Assembly (NCBI RefSeq): GCF_018294505.1
Contig: NC_057800.1
Location: 175,409,642-175,473,641, forward strand
From: Triticum aestivum
Lineage: Eukaryota; Streptophyta; Magnoliopsida; Poales; Poaceae
DNA: 64,000 nucleotides
Direction: 5' to 3'
Position 1 is the stretch's first letter, and each line of letters opens with the position of its first letter. Under the pieces are notes generated by a model. That model made no database searches and was not told where the DNA came from. It worked only from the letters and a program-made list of their open reading frames with translations. The position numbers and the translations under genes were made by a program. This document shows, one piece after another, positions 55,201 through 64,000 of the stretch.

Positions 55201-56443
55201 GTGAGGAAACTGAATGCCTTGTTTAATAAGTTTATCCTGATGGATCCTTCGTGTATCCAAGTCCGACCTTTGCTTGAAGACCATGTCAATGCTATCTCGA
55301 AGCATGTATGTGGTACTCCTATCATCAATAAGAACACTTGAAGCACAATGCTAAATTTTCTTAATGTAGTTATCCAAACATCGTTGTATGGGTAATGTCA
55401 TGAAATTTCTCTCCCCTTTCCTAAAGGGTTTTCTATAATTATATCATGTCATGGGTATCATGCTCTGCTTGTCCTTTGAGAAGGATATACCCCTGAATTA
55501 TGTGTTTAAACACATTTTCCTTTCCATTGTTCTGTTTAATCTGATAATCACATTTTCCTTTCCATTGTTTTGTTTAACCTTCTTGAGGTTTATATGATCT
55601 AAGCAGTAATAAGTCACTGCTTTTGTAAGCACCTCGTTGTACAACTCTGTCAGTAAGAACCTGTTACTATTGTTGATGACATTCCGGTAACCACCGATGG
55701 ACGAGAACTTTGCCTATTGGTCCGCCTCGTTCAACGAGCAGGAAAGTGGTTCTCTTTGTCCCTCGCCCTTGGTACCAACGTTGTTGCCAACATAAATGGC
55801 AGGCTACCCTCTGACATACCTTACTATCGTGATCGTGCAAGTTGTCAGCACCCCTTTCTACTTTTAACCCACATGGTGGGCCCTTAACCCACAGTTCCAC
55901 AAGATCGAAACCTGACTCTCCTGTACCCCTGTTCCCAAGGTTGTTCCTCACGCGTGGCCTCATATTTAATTCATGAGCCACCTTCCGAGAGATCCTCAAT
56001 TCTGGTATCAGACACAATACTTATTCCGGTTGCTACGAACCCCTTTCACACCCTGTTTCAGGCACCGAACGATTGCCTGCCCGCTCGAAACTTCTCATGA
56101 TACCTTCTTACGTTACTCTCGATATTTTCTAAGGTTTCAATTCGAGAGTTACTTTCCGCCACCTTCCCCGATGTTATCTACCAGATAGTCAACCTTGCAA
56201 GGGTCCGTTCTCCCGGAATACCCCTCTTATTTTTCCATAAGTACGATGAAGATCCTGAAGGAAAAATGACAACTTTGTCACGATGCCCTGAAACAGAGAA
56301 CTAAAGACATCAACGAAAAGGATCGACTACTTCGGGAAGAGCAATCAAGACCGAGAAGATTTGTTAGAATTTCGTAACCAGATCTTTCCCCCTTACTTTA
56401 CCTCTTAAATCTTGGGACGAGATTTCTTGTAGTGGAGGAGAAT
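52240..56443 (+). mobile_element. Degenerate interior of the Gypsy element
   Basis: The primer site TGGTATCAGAGCC (52243-52255) follows the LTR and the purine tract AGTGGAGGAGAA (56431-56442) precedes the next one, so both borders are clear. Between them 4.2 kb has no frame over about 150 codons and I could not recognise gag or pol blocks. It is either very decayed or a non-autonomous filler. Confidence 0.7.
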
Positions 56444-58838
56444 TGTGACGCCCGGATAATTAAGCTACAGTAAACCTCTGTTAATGATGCCACGTCACCA
56501 CGATTACTGTTGCTAATCTCGCGTTAGTTCGAAACCGATTCAAATTCAAATTCAAAATCAAGTCAAACGGTAAAAGTTTTCAAACACTAAAACTAAAATG
56601 TTTGGTTTGTGCCAAATAATGCATAGGTATTTATGGTGGAGAAATTTCACTTTTATAAAACGTTAGAATACTCTAAAATGATTAAAATAGTAGTGAAACT
56701 ATTATTTAAATACTTTTAAATAATAATTAATTACAAAACTATTTTACTTTGGGTAGCAAATTAATGTGGCAGTGGCATAATTGGTAACAACAATTTAGGT
56801 GTCACTTTGGTATATTGTTAACACTAGAATAAATAGCAACTAAAAGAAACAAAAAATAAAATAAAAATAAAAGTAAAACAAAAATAAAGGAAAGGAAATT
56901 CCCCTGCCCCACTGGGCCTTGGCCCACCAGAACCACCAGCCGGCCAGCCCAACTGGCCCAGCCGCCCCCACTCATTCCCTTAACCCCCTGGCGCCCGAAC
57001 CCTAGCCAACCATCGCCACACTTCCCCCTCCCCCTGTCACTCCCCACGTTCCCCCTCCCCTCGATCCAGATCTGGATCGGGGATAAACCACCCCCGCCAC
57101 TCGATGCCGTGCGCCGCACCACCGCCGCCTGAGGACGTCGCTAGAGGCCACCTTGCTGAACCTTCCCCGCCGGACTGCCTCCCCGTCGCCGCTCGCCGTC
57201 ATCCCCGTCCGCCTCCCCACGCCCCACTGCCCGTGCCCTAAAATCGTCGTGAGCACCGCACCGCTACTCCCTCCTCTTCCCCGCACTGCTGCTGCATCAT
57301 CGACATTGCTCTGTTGCGGCCGCCGCACTCCGCCCCGACCGAGTCCGCCTCCACCGCACCGCGCTCGCCCATCCGGCCACGCCTCTCGCCGCGGCGCCCC
57401 TCACCGCAGAACCGCGCCCTGTCCTGCACCCTCCTTGCCTCGCGTCTGCCTCGCCGCGCGACGCGCACGCTTCACCTGCTACTTGCCGCTGCTGCCCTCA
57501 CGCCTCGCGGGGCACGTGCCATCCCGCGCGCGCCCGTCCGCCTGCGCCCGTGGCTGCGCCGCGCCTGGCTACGTCCGCGCGCAGACGCGCCCTGCCGCTG
57601 CTCTGCATCGCCCCGTCACCGCGCGCGTATGCCAACCCTGCTTGCCGGTGCGCCCTGGCCCTGGCCGCACGCGCCCGTCGAGCCCAGCCGCAGCCGCCCA
57701 CGCTCGTGGTCCTGCCTGGCCTCATCGCGCCACCCTGCTCCGGCAGCCACCGCGGCCGCCCCTTCCCTAGTCGCCTCGAGCGTGCGGGCACCCCTTCGCC
57801 CGCACCGGACGCCTGCTAACCCGCATCGGCCCCCCTGCGCGTATGACACATGGGGCCCAGCCCCCAGAACGTTAAAAAAGGAAAAAGAATTAAAAATAAA
57901 TAAATAAAAGTAATAATTAATTAATTAACTTAATTAATTATGTTTAATTAAAATCTATTACCCTAATAACCTAGTTAGACTAAATTAACTAGTTAGTTAA
58001 TGTATCAGTCAATGACACGGGGGGCCCCACCCCGTGTTGACCAGTCAAACGTTGACTGGTCAACTGGGACCCCCTGGTCCACCTGTCAACCTGTGGTACA
58101 CTTCTGTGTACGCAGAGCTGGGTGCACCTAGCATTTAGCTATTTAATTTGGAATTAGTTTAATAATAATAAAATTAAAAAATGATTTTAAAACTTTAAAG
58201 ATCAATAGTAAATAAACTGTAGCTCGGACGGAAAAACTTTGTACATGAAAGTTGCTCAGAACGACGAGACAATTCTGGACACGTAGCCGTTCGTCCGCCA
58301 CACATTCCTAACATAGCAAACAAGCAACTTTCCCCCTCTGGTTCATCTGTCCGAAAACATGAAACACCGGGGATACTTTCCCGGATGTTTTCCCCCTTCG
58401 TCGGTATCACCCGCTACCGCGTTAGGGCACACCTGGCACCGTCACTTATGATGTCATGCATCGATATGCATCTGTTTGCATTGTATTCATTGTTTCTTCC
58501 CCCTCTTCTCTCCAGTAGACTACGAGACCGACGCTGCTGCTGCCCCGGTCGACTACGGTGTTGACGACCCCTCCTTCTTGCCAGAGCAACCAGGAAAGCC
58601 CCCCCTTGATCACCAGATATCGCCTATTCCTTCTCTCTACTGCTTGCATTAGAGTAGTGTAGCATGTTACTGCTTTCGGTTAATCCTATTCTGCTGCATA
58701 GCCTGTCCTTGCTACTACTGTTGTTACCTTTACCTGCAATCCTACATGCTTAGTATAGGATGCTAGTATTCCATCTGTGGCCCTACATTCTTGGCCGTCT
58801 ATTGTGTTATACTATCAGGCCGTGATCACTTGGGAGGT
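56444..58838 (+). repeat. Gypsy-type 3' LTR, left part
   Basis: It aligns with 47214-49640 throughout (several percent divergence) and is interrupted at 58839 by an Athila-like LTR. The open frames at 57153-57907 correspond to the GC-rich ones in the 5' LTR and are not considered genes. Confidence 0.9.
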
Positions 58839-60034
58839 TGATACGTCTCCAACGTATCTATAATTTTTGATTGCTCCATGCTATATTATCTACTGTTTTG
58901 GACCATATTGGCTTTATTATCCACTTTTATATTATTTTTGGGACTAACCTATTAACCGGAGGCCCAGCCCAGAATTGCTGTTTTTTTGCCAATTCCAGTG
59001 TTTCGAAAAAAGGAATATCAAACGGAGTCGAAACGGAACGAAATCAACTGGAGAAGTTATTTTTGGAAGGAAAGCTACCGGAAAAGCTTGGAGTGCACGT
59101 CAGGAAAGAAGGGAGGTGCCCACGAGGGTGGGGGGCGCGCCCACCCCCCTAGGGCGCGCCCCCTGCCTCGTGGCCCCCCCTTCGGTCCACCGACGTACTT
59201 CTTTCACCCATATATATATACGTACCCTCAAACTTCCAGAACAGAGAATAGATCGGGAGTTCCGCCGCTGCAAGCCTCTGTAACCACCAAAAACCAATCG
59301 GGACCATGTTCTGGCACCCTACCGGAGGGGGGAACCCTCACCGGTGGCCATCTTCATCATCCCGACGCTTTCCATGACGAGGAGGGAGTAGTTCACCCTC
59401 GGGGCTGAGGGTATGTACCAGTAGCTATGTGTTTGATCTCTCTCTCTCTCTCTCTCTCTCTCGTGTTCTTGATTTGGCATGATCTTGATGTATCGCGAGC
59501 TTTGCTATTATAGTTGGATCTTATGTTGCTTTTCCCCCTCTACTCTCTTGTAATGGATTGAGTTTTCCCTTTGAAGTAATCTTATCTGATTGAGTCTTGA
59601 AAGATTTGAGAACACTTGATGTATGTATTGCCGTGCGTATGTGTGGTGACAATGGGATATCACGTGATTCACTTGATGTATGTTTTGGTGATCAACTTGC
59701 GGGTTCTTCCCATGAACCTATGCATAGGGGTTGGCACACGTTTTCGTCGTGATTCTCCGGTAGAAACTTTGGGGCACTCTTTGAGGTTCTATGTGTTGGT
59801 TGGATAGATGAATCTGAGATTGTGTGATGCATATCGTATAATCATACCCACGGATACTTGAGGTGACATTGGAGTATCTAGGTGACATTAGGGTTTTGGT
59901 TGATTTGTGTCTTAAGGTGTTATTCTAGTACGAACTCTAGGGCTGTTTGTGACACTTATAGGAATAGCCCAACGGATCGATTGGAAAGAATAACTTTGAG
60001 GTGGTTTCGTACCCTACCATAATCTCTTCGTTTG
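58839..60034 (+). mobile_element. Athila-like LTR number 1, truncated
   Basis: It starts TGATACGTCTCCAACGTATC, a hallmark LTR start of a Triticeae Athila-like Gypsy group (Sabrina/WHAM type, name from memory). It has a TATA-rich CATATATATATACG at 59209-59222 and a (TC)13 microsatellite at 59437-59462. The next element interrupts it at about 60035. Confidence 0.75.
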
Positions 60035-60565
60035 TGAAAGTGCGTTATATCGACTAGAGGGGGGGTGAATATGCGATTTTTATGAAATTCTTCACTGAGG
60101 AATTTGCTAGTGAGGAAATTCCTTAGCGAAGAACTACTAGCAGCGGAATAAGTACTCAGAAGTAAACATAGCAGAATACATGCATGGTCATCATGATGAA
60201 ATGAAGACAAACACAGAGTATAGAAAGCGTAAACACAGGATAGCACAAGATGAAGACAAAGAGACTGAAGAAATTGAACTGAGGAAATTGAGAAAGTCTT
60301 CAGTCAAAGTCTTCAAACACAGATATGAACAAACACACAACACAGTAATGAGGAAATGAAAGTGTTGAGGAAATAGAACCAGTTGGCTTGGTGAAGATAA
60401 CGATTTGGTAGACCAGTTCCAACTGCTGTCTCAGTTGTACATCTGGTTGGAGCGGCTAAGTATTTAAACTCGAGGACACACAGTCCCGGACACCCAGTCC
60501 TGAACACGCAGCTCAGGACACCAAGTTCTCACCGTATTCTCCTTGAACTAAGGTCACACAGACCT
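60035..60565 (+). mobile_element. Start of another LTR-type element, truncated
   Basis: The sequence begins TGAAAGTGCGTTATATCGAC and a G-run, a start I associate with a Triticeae LTR family. It ends where Athila-like element number 2 begins. It is rich in GAGGAAAT and TCTTCA motifs and has no coding frame. The interruption point is shown by comparison with 50280-50300, where the underlying LTR continues uninterrupted. Confidence 0.55.
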
Positions 60566-62067
60566 TGATACGTCCATTTTGCATCATGCTTTTATATCGA
60601 TATTTATCGCATTATGGGCTGTTATTTCACGTTATGTCACAATACTTATGGCTATTCTCTCTTATTTTACAAGGTTTACCATGAAGAGGGGGAATGCCGG
60701 CAGCTGGAATTCTGGCTGGAAAAGGAGCAAATATTGAAGACCTATTCTGCGCAACTCCAAAAGTCCTGAAACTCCACGGAATATCTTAAAATAAATAAAG
60801 AAAAATCGTCGCCAAAGATGAAGGCCAGGGGGCCCACACCCTGCTCACGAGGGTGGGGGGGCGCGCCCCCTACCTCGTGGGCCCCCTGGTGGCTCTCTGA
60901 CGCCCATCTTCTCCTATATGAAGTCTTTCGATGAGAAAAAAATCATAAGCAACCTTTCGGGACGAGACTCCGCCGCCACGAGGCGGAACCTTGGCGGAAC
61001 CAATCTAGGGCTCCGACAGAGCTGTTCTGCCGGGAACACTTCCCTCCGGGAGGGGGAAATCATCACCATCGTCATCACCAACGCTCCTCTCATCGGGAGA
61101 GGGCAATCTCCATCAACATCTTCACCAGCACCATCTCATCTCCAAACCCTAGTTCATCTCTTGTATCCAATTCTTGTCTCTAAGTCCAGGATTGGTGCTA
61201 GTAGGTTGCTAGTAGTGTTGATTACTCCTTGTAGTTGATGCTAGTTGGTTTACTTGGTGGAAGATCATATGTTCAGATCCTTTATGCATACTATTACCCC
61301 TCTGATTATGAACATGAATATGCTTTGTGAGTAGTTATGTTTGTTCCTGAGGACACGGGAGAAGTCTTGCTATTAGTAGTCATGTGAATTTGGTATTCGT
61401 TCGATATTTTGATGAGTTGTATGTTGTCTAACCTCTAGTGGTGTTATGTGAACGTTGACTACATAACACTTCACCATTATTTGGGCCTAGAGGAAGGCAT
61501 TGGGAAGTAATAAGTAGATGATGGGTTGCTAGAGTGACAGAAGCTTAAACCCTAGTTTATGCGTTGCTTCGTAAGGGGCTGATTTGGATCCATATGTTTC
61601 ATGCTATGGTTAGGTTTACCTTAATACTTTTGTTGTAGTTGCGGATGCTTGCAATAGAGGTTAATCATAAGTGGGATGCTTGTTCAAGTAAGAACAGCAC
61701 CCAAGCACCGGTCCACCCACATATCAAATTATCAAAGTACCGAACGCGAATCATATGAGCATGATGAAAACTAGCTTGACGATATTCCCATGTGTCCTCG
61801 GGAGCTCTTTTCCTTATATAAGAATTTGTCCGGCTTGTCCTTTGCTACAAAAAGGATTGGCCCACCTTGCTGCACCTTATTTACTTTTGTTACTTGTTGC
61901 TCTTTACAATTTACCTTATCACAAAACTATCTGTTACCACTTATTTCAGTACTTGCAGAGAATACCTTGGTGAAAACTGCTTATCATTTCCTTCCGCTCC
62001 TCGTTGGGTTCGACACTCTTACTTATCAAAAGGACTACGATAGATACCCTATACTTGTGGGTCATCA
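60566..62067 (+). repeat. 5' LTR of Athila-like element number 2
   Basis: The 1502-bp LTR begins TGATACGTCCATTTTGCATC and ends GTGGGTCATCA. It differs in sequence from LTR number 1, so it is another subfamily. Its 3' partner is outside the window. Confidence 0.8.
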
Positions 62068-62078
62068 AGACTCTTTTC

Positions 62079-62096
62079 TGGCGCCGTTGCCGGGGA
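62079..62096 (+). other. Asp-tRNA-type primer-binding site
   Basis: TGGCGCCGTTGCCGGGGA lies 11 bases after the LTR. This primer site is characteristic of Athila-like Gypsy elements. Confidence 0.9.
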
Positions 62097-62173
62097 GTGT
62101 AGCGCCTTTGGTAGGTGGAATTTGGTAAGGAAAAATTTATATAGTGTGCTGAAATTTTCTGTCACTTGTTACT

Positions 62174-62905
62174 ATGGAAACTGAATCTCTGAGGGGCTTG
62201 TTCGGGGTATCTTCACCCCGTCCAGTAGAGCAAAGAGTTGCTCCCCAACCTACTAAACCTATTGAAAATGAAACTCCTTTTGCATTTCCTTCGGGTATTA
62301 TGGAAAAACTGCTGGCTAATACTTTTACAGGAGATGGGACAAAGCATCCCGACGAGCATCTACGCTATTTGGATGATATTTGTGGATTATTTAAGCTTGC
62401 AGGTATACCCGATGATGCTGTTAAGAAGAAGGCTTTCCCTTTATCTTTGGAGGGAGACGCATTGACATGGTATAGGCTATGTGATGATATGAGATCATGG
62501 AACTATAAAAGAATGAAATTGGAATTTCATCAAAAGTATTATCCTATGCATCTTGTTCATCGTGATCGCAATTATATATATAATTTTTGGCCTCACGAAG
62601 GAGAAAGCATCGCTCAAGCTTGGGGGAGGCTTAAATCAATGTTATATTCATGCCCCAATCATGAGCTCTCAAAATTGACAATTCTCCAGAATTTTTATGC
62701 TCGGCTTTCTGATAACAATCGCACCATGCTCGATACTTCTTGTTCTGGCTCTTTTATGGTGACGACTATTGAATTCAGATGGAATTTATTGGATAGAATT
62801 AAATGCAACTCTGAAGATTGGGACCTCGACGAAGGTAAGGAGTCAGGTATGACACCTAAGTTTGATTGTGTTAAAAAATTTTATGGATACCGATATTTTC
62901 CGTAA
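62174..62905 (+). pseudogene. Athila-like gag, N-terminal frame
   Basis: The frame starts METESLRGLFGVSSPRPVEQ and contains the retrotransposon gag domain (FPLSLEGDALTWYRL; FHQKYYPMHLVHRDRNYI). It leaves frame at an A/T homopolymer (AAAAAATTTT near 62873-62883), where the protein continues in the frame of the next feature. This one-base slip breaks gag from protease. Confidence 0.85.
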
Positions 62906-63887
62906 GTTTAGCACTAAATATGGACTTGACTCTGAGATAGTAGCTTCTTTCTGTGAATCTTTTGCTACTTATGTTGATCTCCCCAAGGAGAAGTGGTTTA
63001 AATATCATCCTCCCATAGAAGTAAAAGTAGCTGCACCTATTAAAGTTGAAGAAAAGACCATCACTTGTAATGATCCTATTGTTCCCACCTCTTATGTTGA
63101 GAAACCACCTTTCCCTGCTAGAGTAAAGGATCATGCTAAAGCTTCAACTGTTGTTCATAAAAGCAATACTAGAACTTATACACCTCCTGAGAAAGTCAAA
63201 GTAGAACCTAATATTGCTGTTGTTAAAGATCTCTTGTCTGATAATATTGATGGGCATGTCATTGAATTCTCTGGTGAAACTGCTAGAATTGCTAAACCCT
63301 GTGATAGAGATAAACATAGACCTGTGGTAGGCGTGCCTGTTATTTCTGTTAAAATAGGAGATCATTGTTATCATGGCTTATGTGATATGGGTGCTAGTGC
63401 TAGTGTTATACCCATTGACTTATATAAAGAAATTATGCATGATATCGCACCTGCTGAGTTAGAAGATATTGATGTTACAATTAAACTTGCCAATAGAGAT
63501 ACTATATCTGCAATGGGAATTGTTAGAGATGTTGAAGTCTTGTGTGGGAAAACCAAATATCCCGCTGACTTTCTTGTTCTTGGTTCTCCACAAGATAGCT
63601 TTTGTCCCATTATTTTTGGTAGACCCTTCTTGAATACTGTTAATGCTACGATAGACTGCAAAAAGAATGTTGTTACTGTTGGCTTGGATGATATGGTTCA
63701 TGAGTTTAATTTCTCTAAATTCAGTAAACAACATCGTGAGGAAGAATTGCCTAGTAAGGATGAAATTATTGGTCTTGCTTCTATTGCTGTACCTCCTAGT
63801 GATCCTTTAGAACACTATTTGCTAGACCATGAAAATGATATGTTTATGAATGAAAGAAAGGAAATAGATGAAATATTCTTTAAATAG
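62862..63887 (+). pseudogene. Athila-like gag C-terminus and aspartic protease
   Basis: It continues gag (FMDTDIFRKFSTKYGLDSEI) and then the retropepsin-like domain with HGLCDMGASASVIPID (active-site Asp in CDMGAS at about 63382). It ends at a TAG (63885-63887) where related copies read through, and the pol frame resumes immediately after (63888-64000, including GDPVFELKPLPDNLKYA). The element runs off the window. Confidence 0.85.
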
Positions 63888-64000
63888 GAACCTATTCTGA
63901 AACACAATTTGCCTGTTGAAATCCTAGGGGATCCTCCTCCACCCAAGGGTGATCCCGTTTTTGAGCTTAAACCGTTGCCTGATAATCTTAAGTATGCTTA
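63888..64000 (+). pseudogene. Start of Athila-like pol, cut by the window edge
   Basis: The same frame continues after the TAG with HNLPVEILGDPPPPKGDPVF, the linker preceding reverse transcriptase in Athila-like elements. Confidence 0.7.

Noticed and set aside
59085..59170. GC-rich inverted sequence (GGGCGCGCCC...) as a regulatory hairpin
   Set aside because: Similar GC-rich palindromes occur in the second Athila-like LTR (60845-60890) and are an ordinary feature of these LTRs.

Overview
This is plant nuclear DNA from a large, repeat-swollen grass genome, and it looks like a Triticeae chromosome (wheat, barley or a relative). The reasons are an LTR pair of the Angela/BARE/WIS Copia type, Athila-like Gypsy LTRs with an Asp-tRNA-type primer site, a CACTA transposon with CCGGTT-rich palindromic ends, Stowaway MITEs and an Au-type SINE. 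I see no prokaryotic operons, CRISPR arrays, rRNA or tRNA genes. More than 85% of the window reads as transposable element, and most of the GC-rich open frames are accidental.

Left part (1-14460): a decayed F-box gene on the minus strand has been split by successive insertions. Its 5' end is at 13677-13481, the rest of exon 1 is at 3273-2765 and exon 2 is at 1982-1618. A LINE-like retroposon (3274-13480, 15-bp target duplication) separates the two exon-1 pieces. It was itself split by an 8.7-kb Angela-type Copia element (3742-12425, 5-bp target duplication). A second retroposon sits in the intron and a LINE (1-1617) cuts the 3' end. Next (14460-19860) come an Au-like SINE, AT-rich DNA, a degenerate minisatellite, a 5'-truncated LINE with target duplication and a frameshifted cysteine-rich gene.

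Middle (19861-31945): one roughly 12-kb CACTA transposon. All its genes are on the minus strand: a small coiled-coil/membrane protein, a broken TNP2-type transposase, and a multi-exon protein with a DUF8039-like region and a C-terminal Ulp1-type cysteine protease whose catalytic residues survive although four nonsense codons interrupt it.

Gene island (31946-45600): the last exon of a PTI1-like kinase (+) lies tail to tail with a complete seven-exon receptor-like kinase gene (-, 38028-41411, 512 codons), the only host gene here that looks intact. A very young Copia element (32680-37602) with an uninterrupted 1487-codon polyprotein lies between them. Its integrase has isoleucine where the third catalytic acidic residue should be.

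Right part (45600-64000): a NAM/Myb-like transposon ORF fragment, a DNA-transposon end rich in ATCGCACACG repeats, and then a degenerate Gypsy element with multi-kilobase LTRs (47214 onward). Its 3' LTR is cut by an Athila-like LTR, which is cut by a third LTR, which is cut by another Athila-like element whose gag-protease region runs off the window. The Gypsy 5' LTR is chimeric: about 450 bp is present twice, separated by the 3' part of the same kind of Athila-like LTR that interrupts the 3' LTR.

I did not find a convincing new biological system. The most unusual items are the Ulp1-bearing CACTA, the young Copia element with a changed integrase active site, the Angela-type element with young intact ends around a ruined interior, and the recombinant Gypsy LTR.
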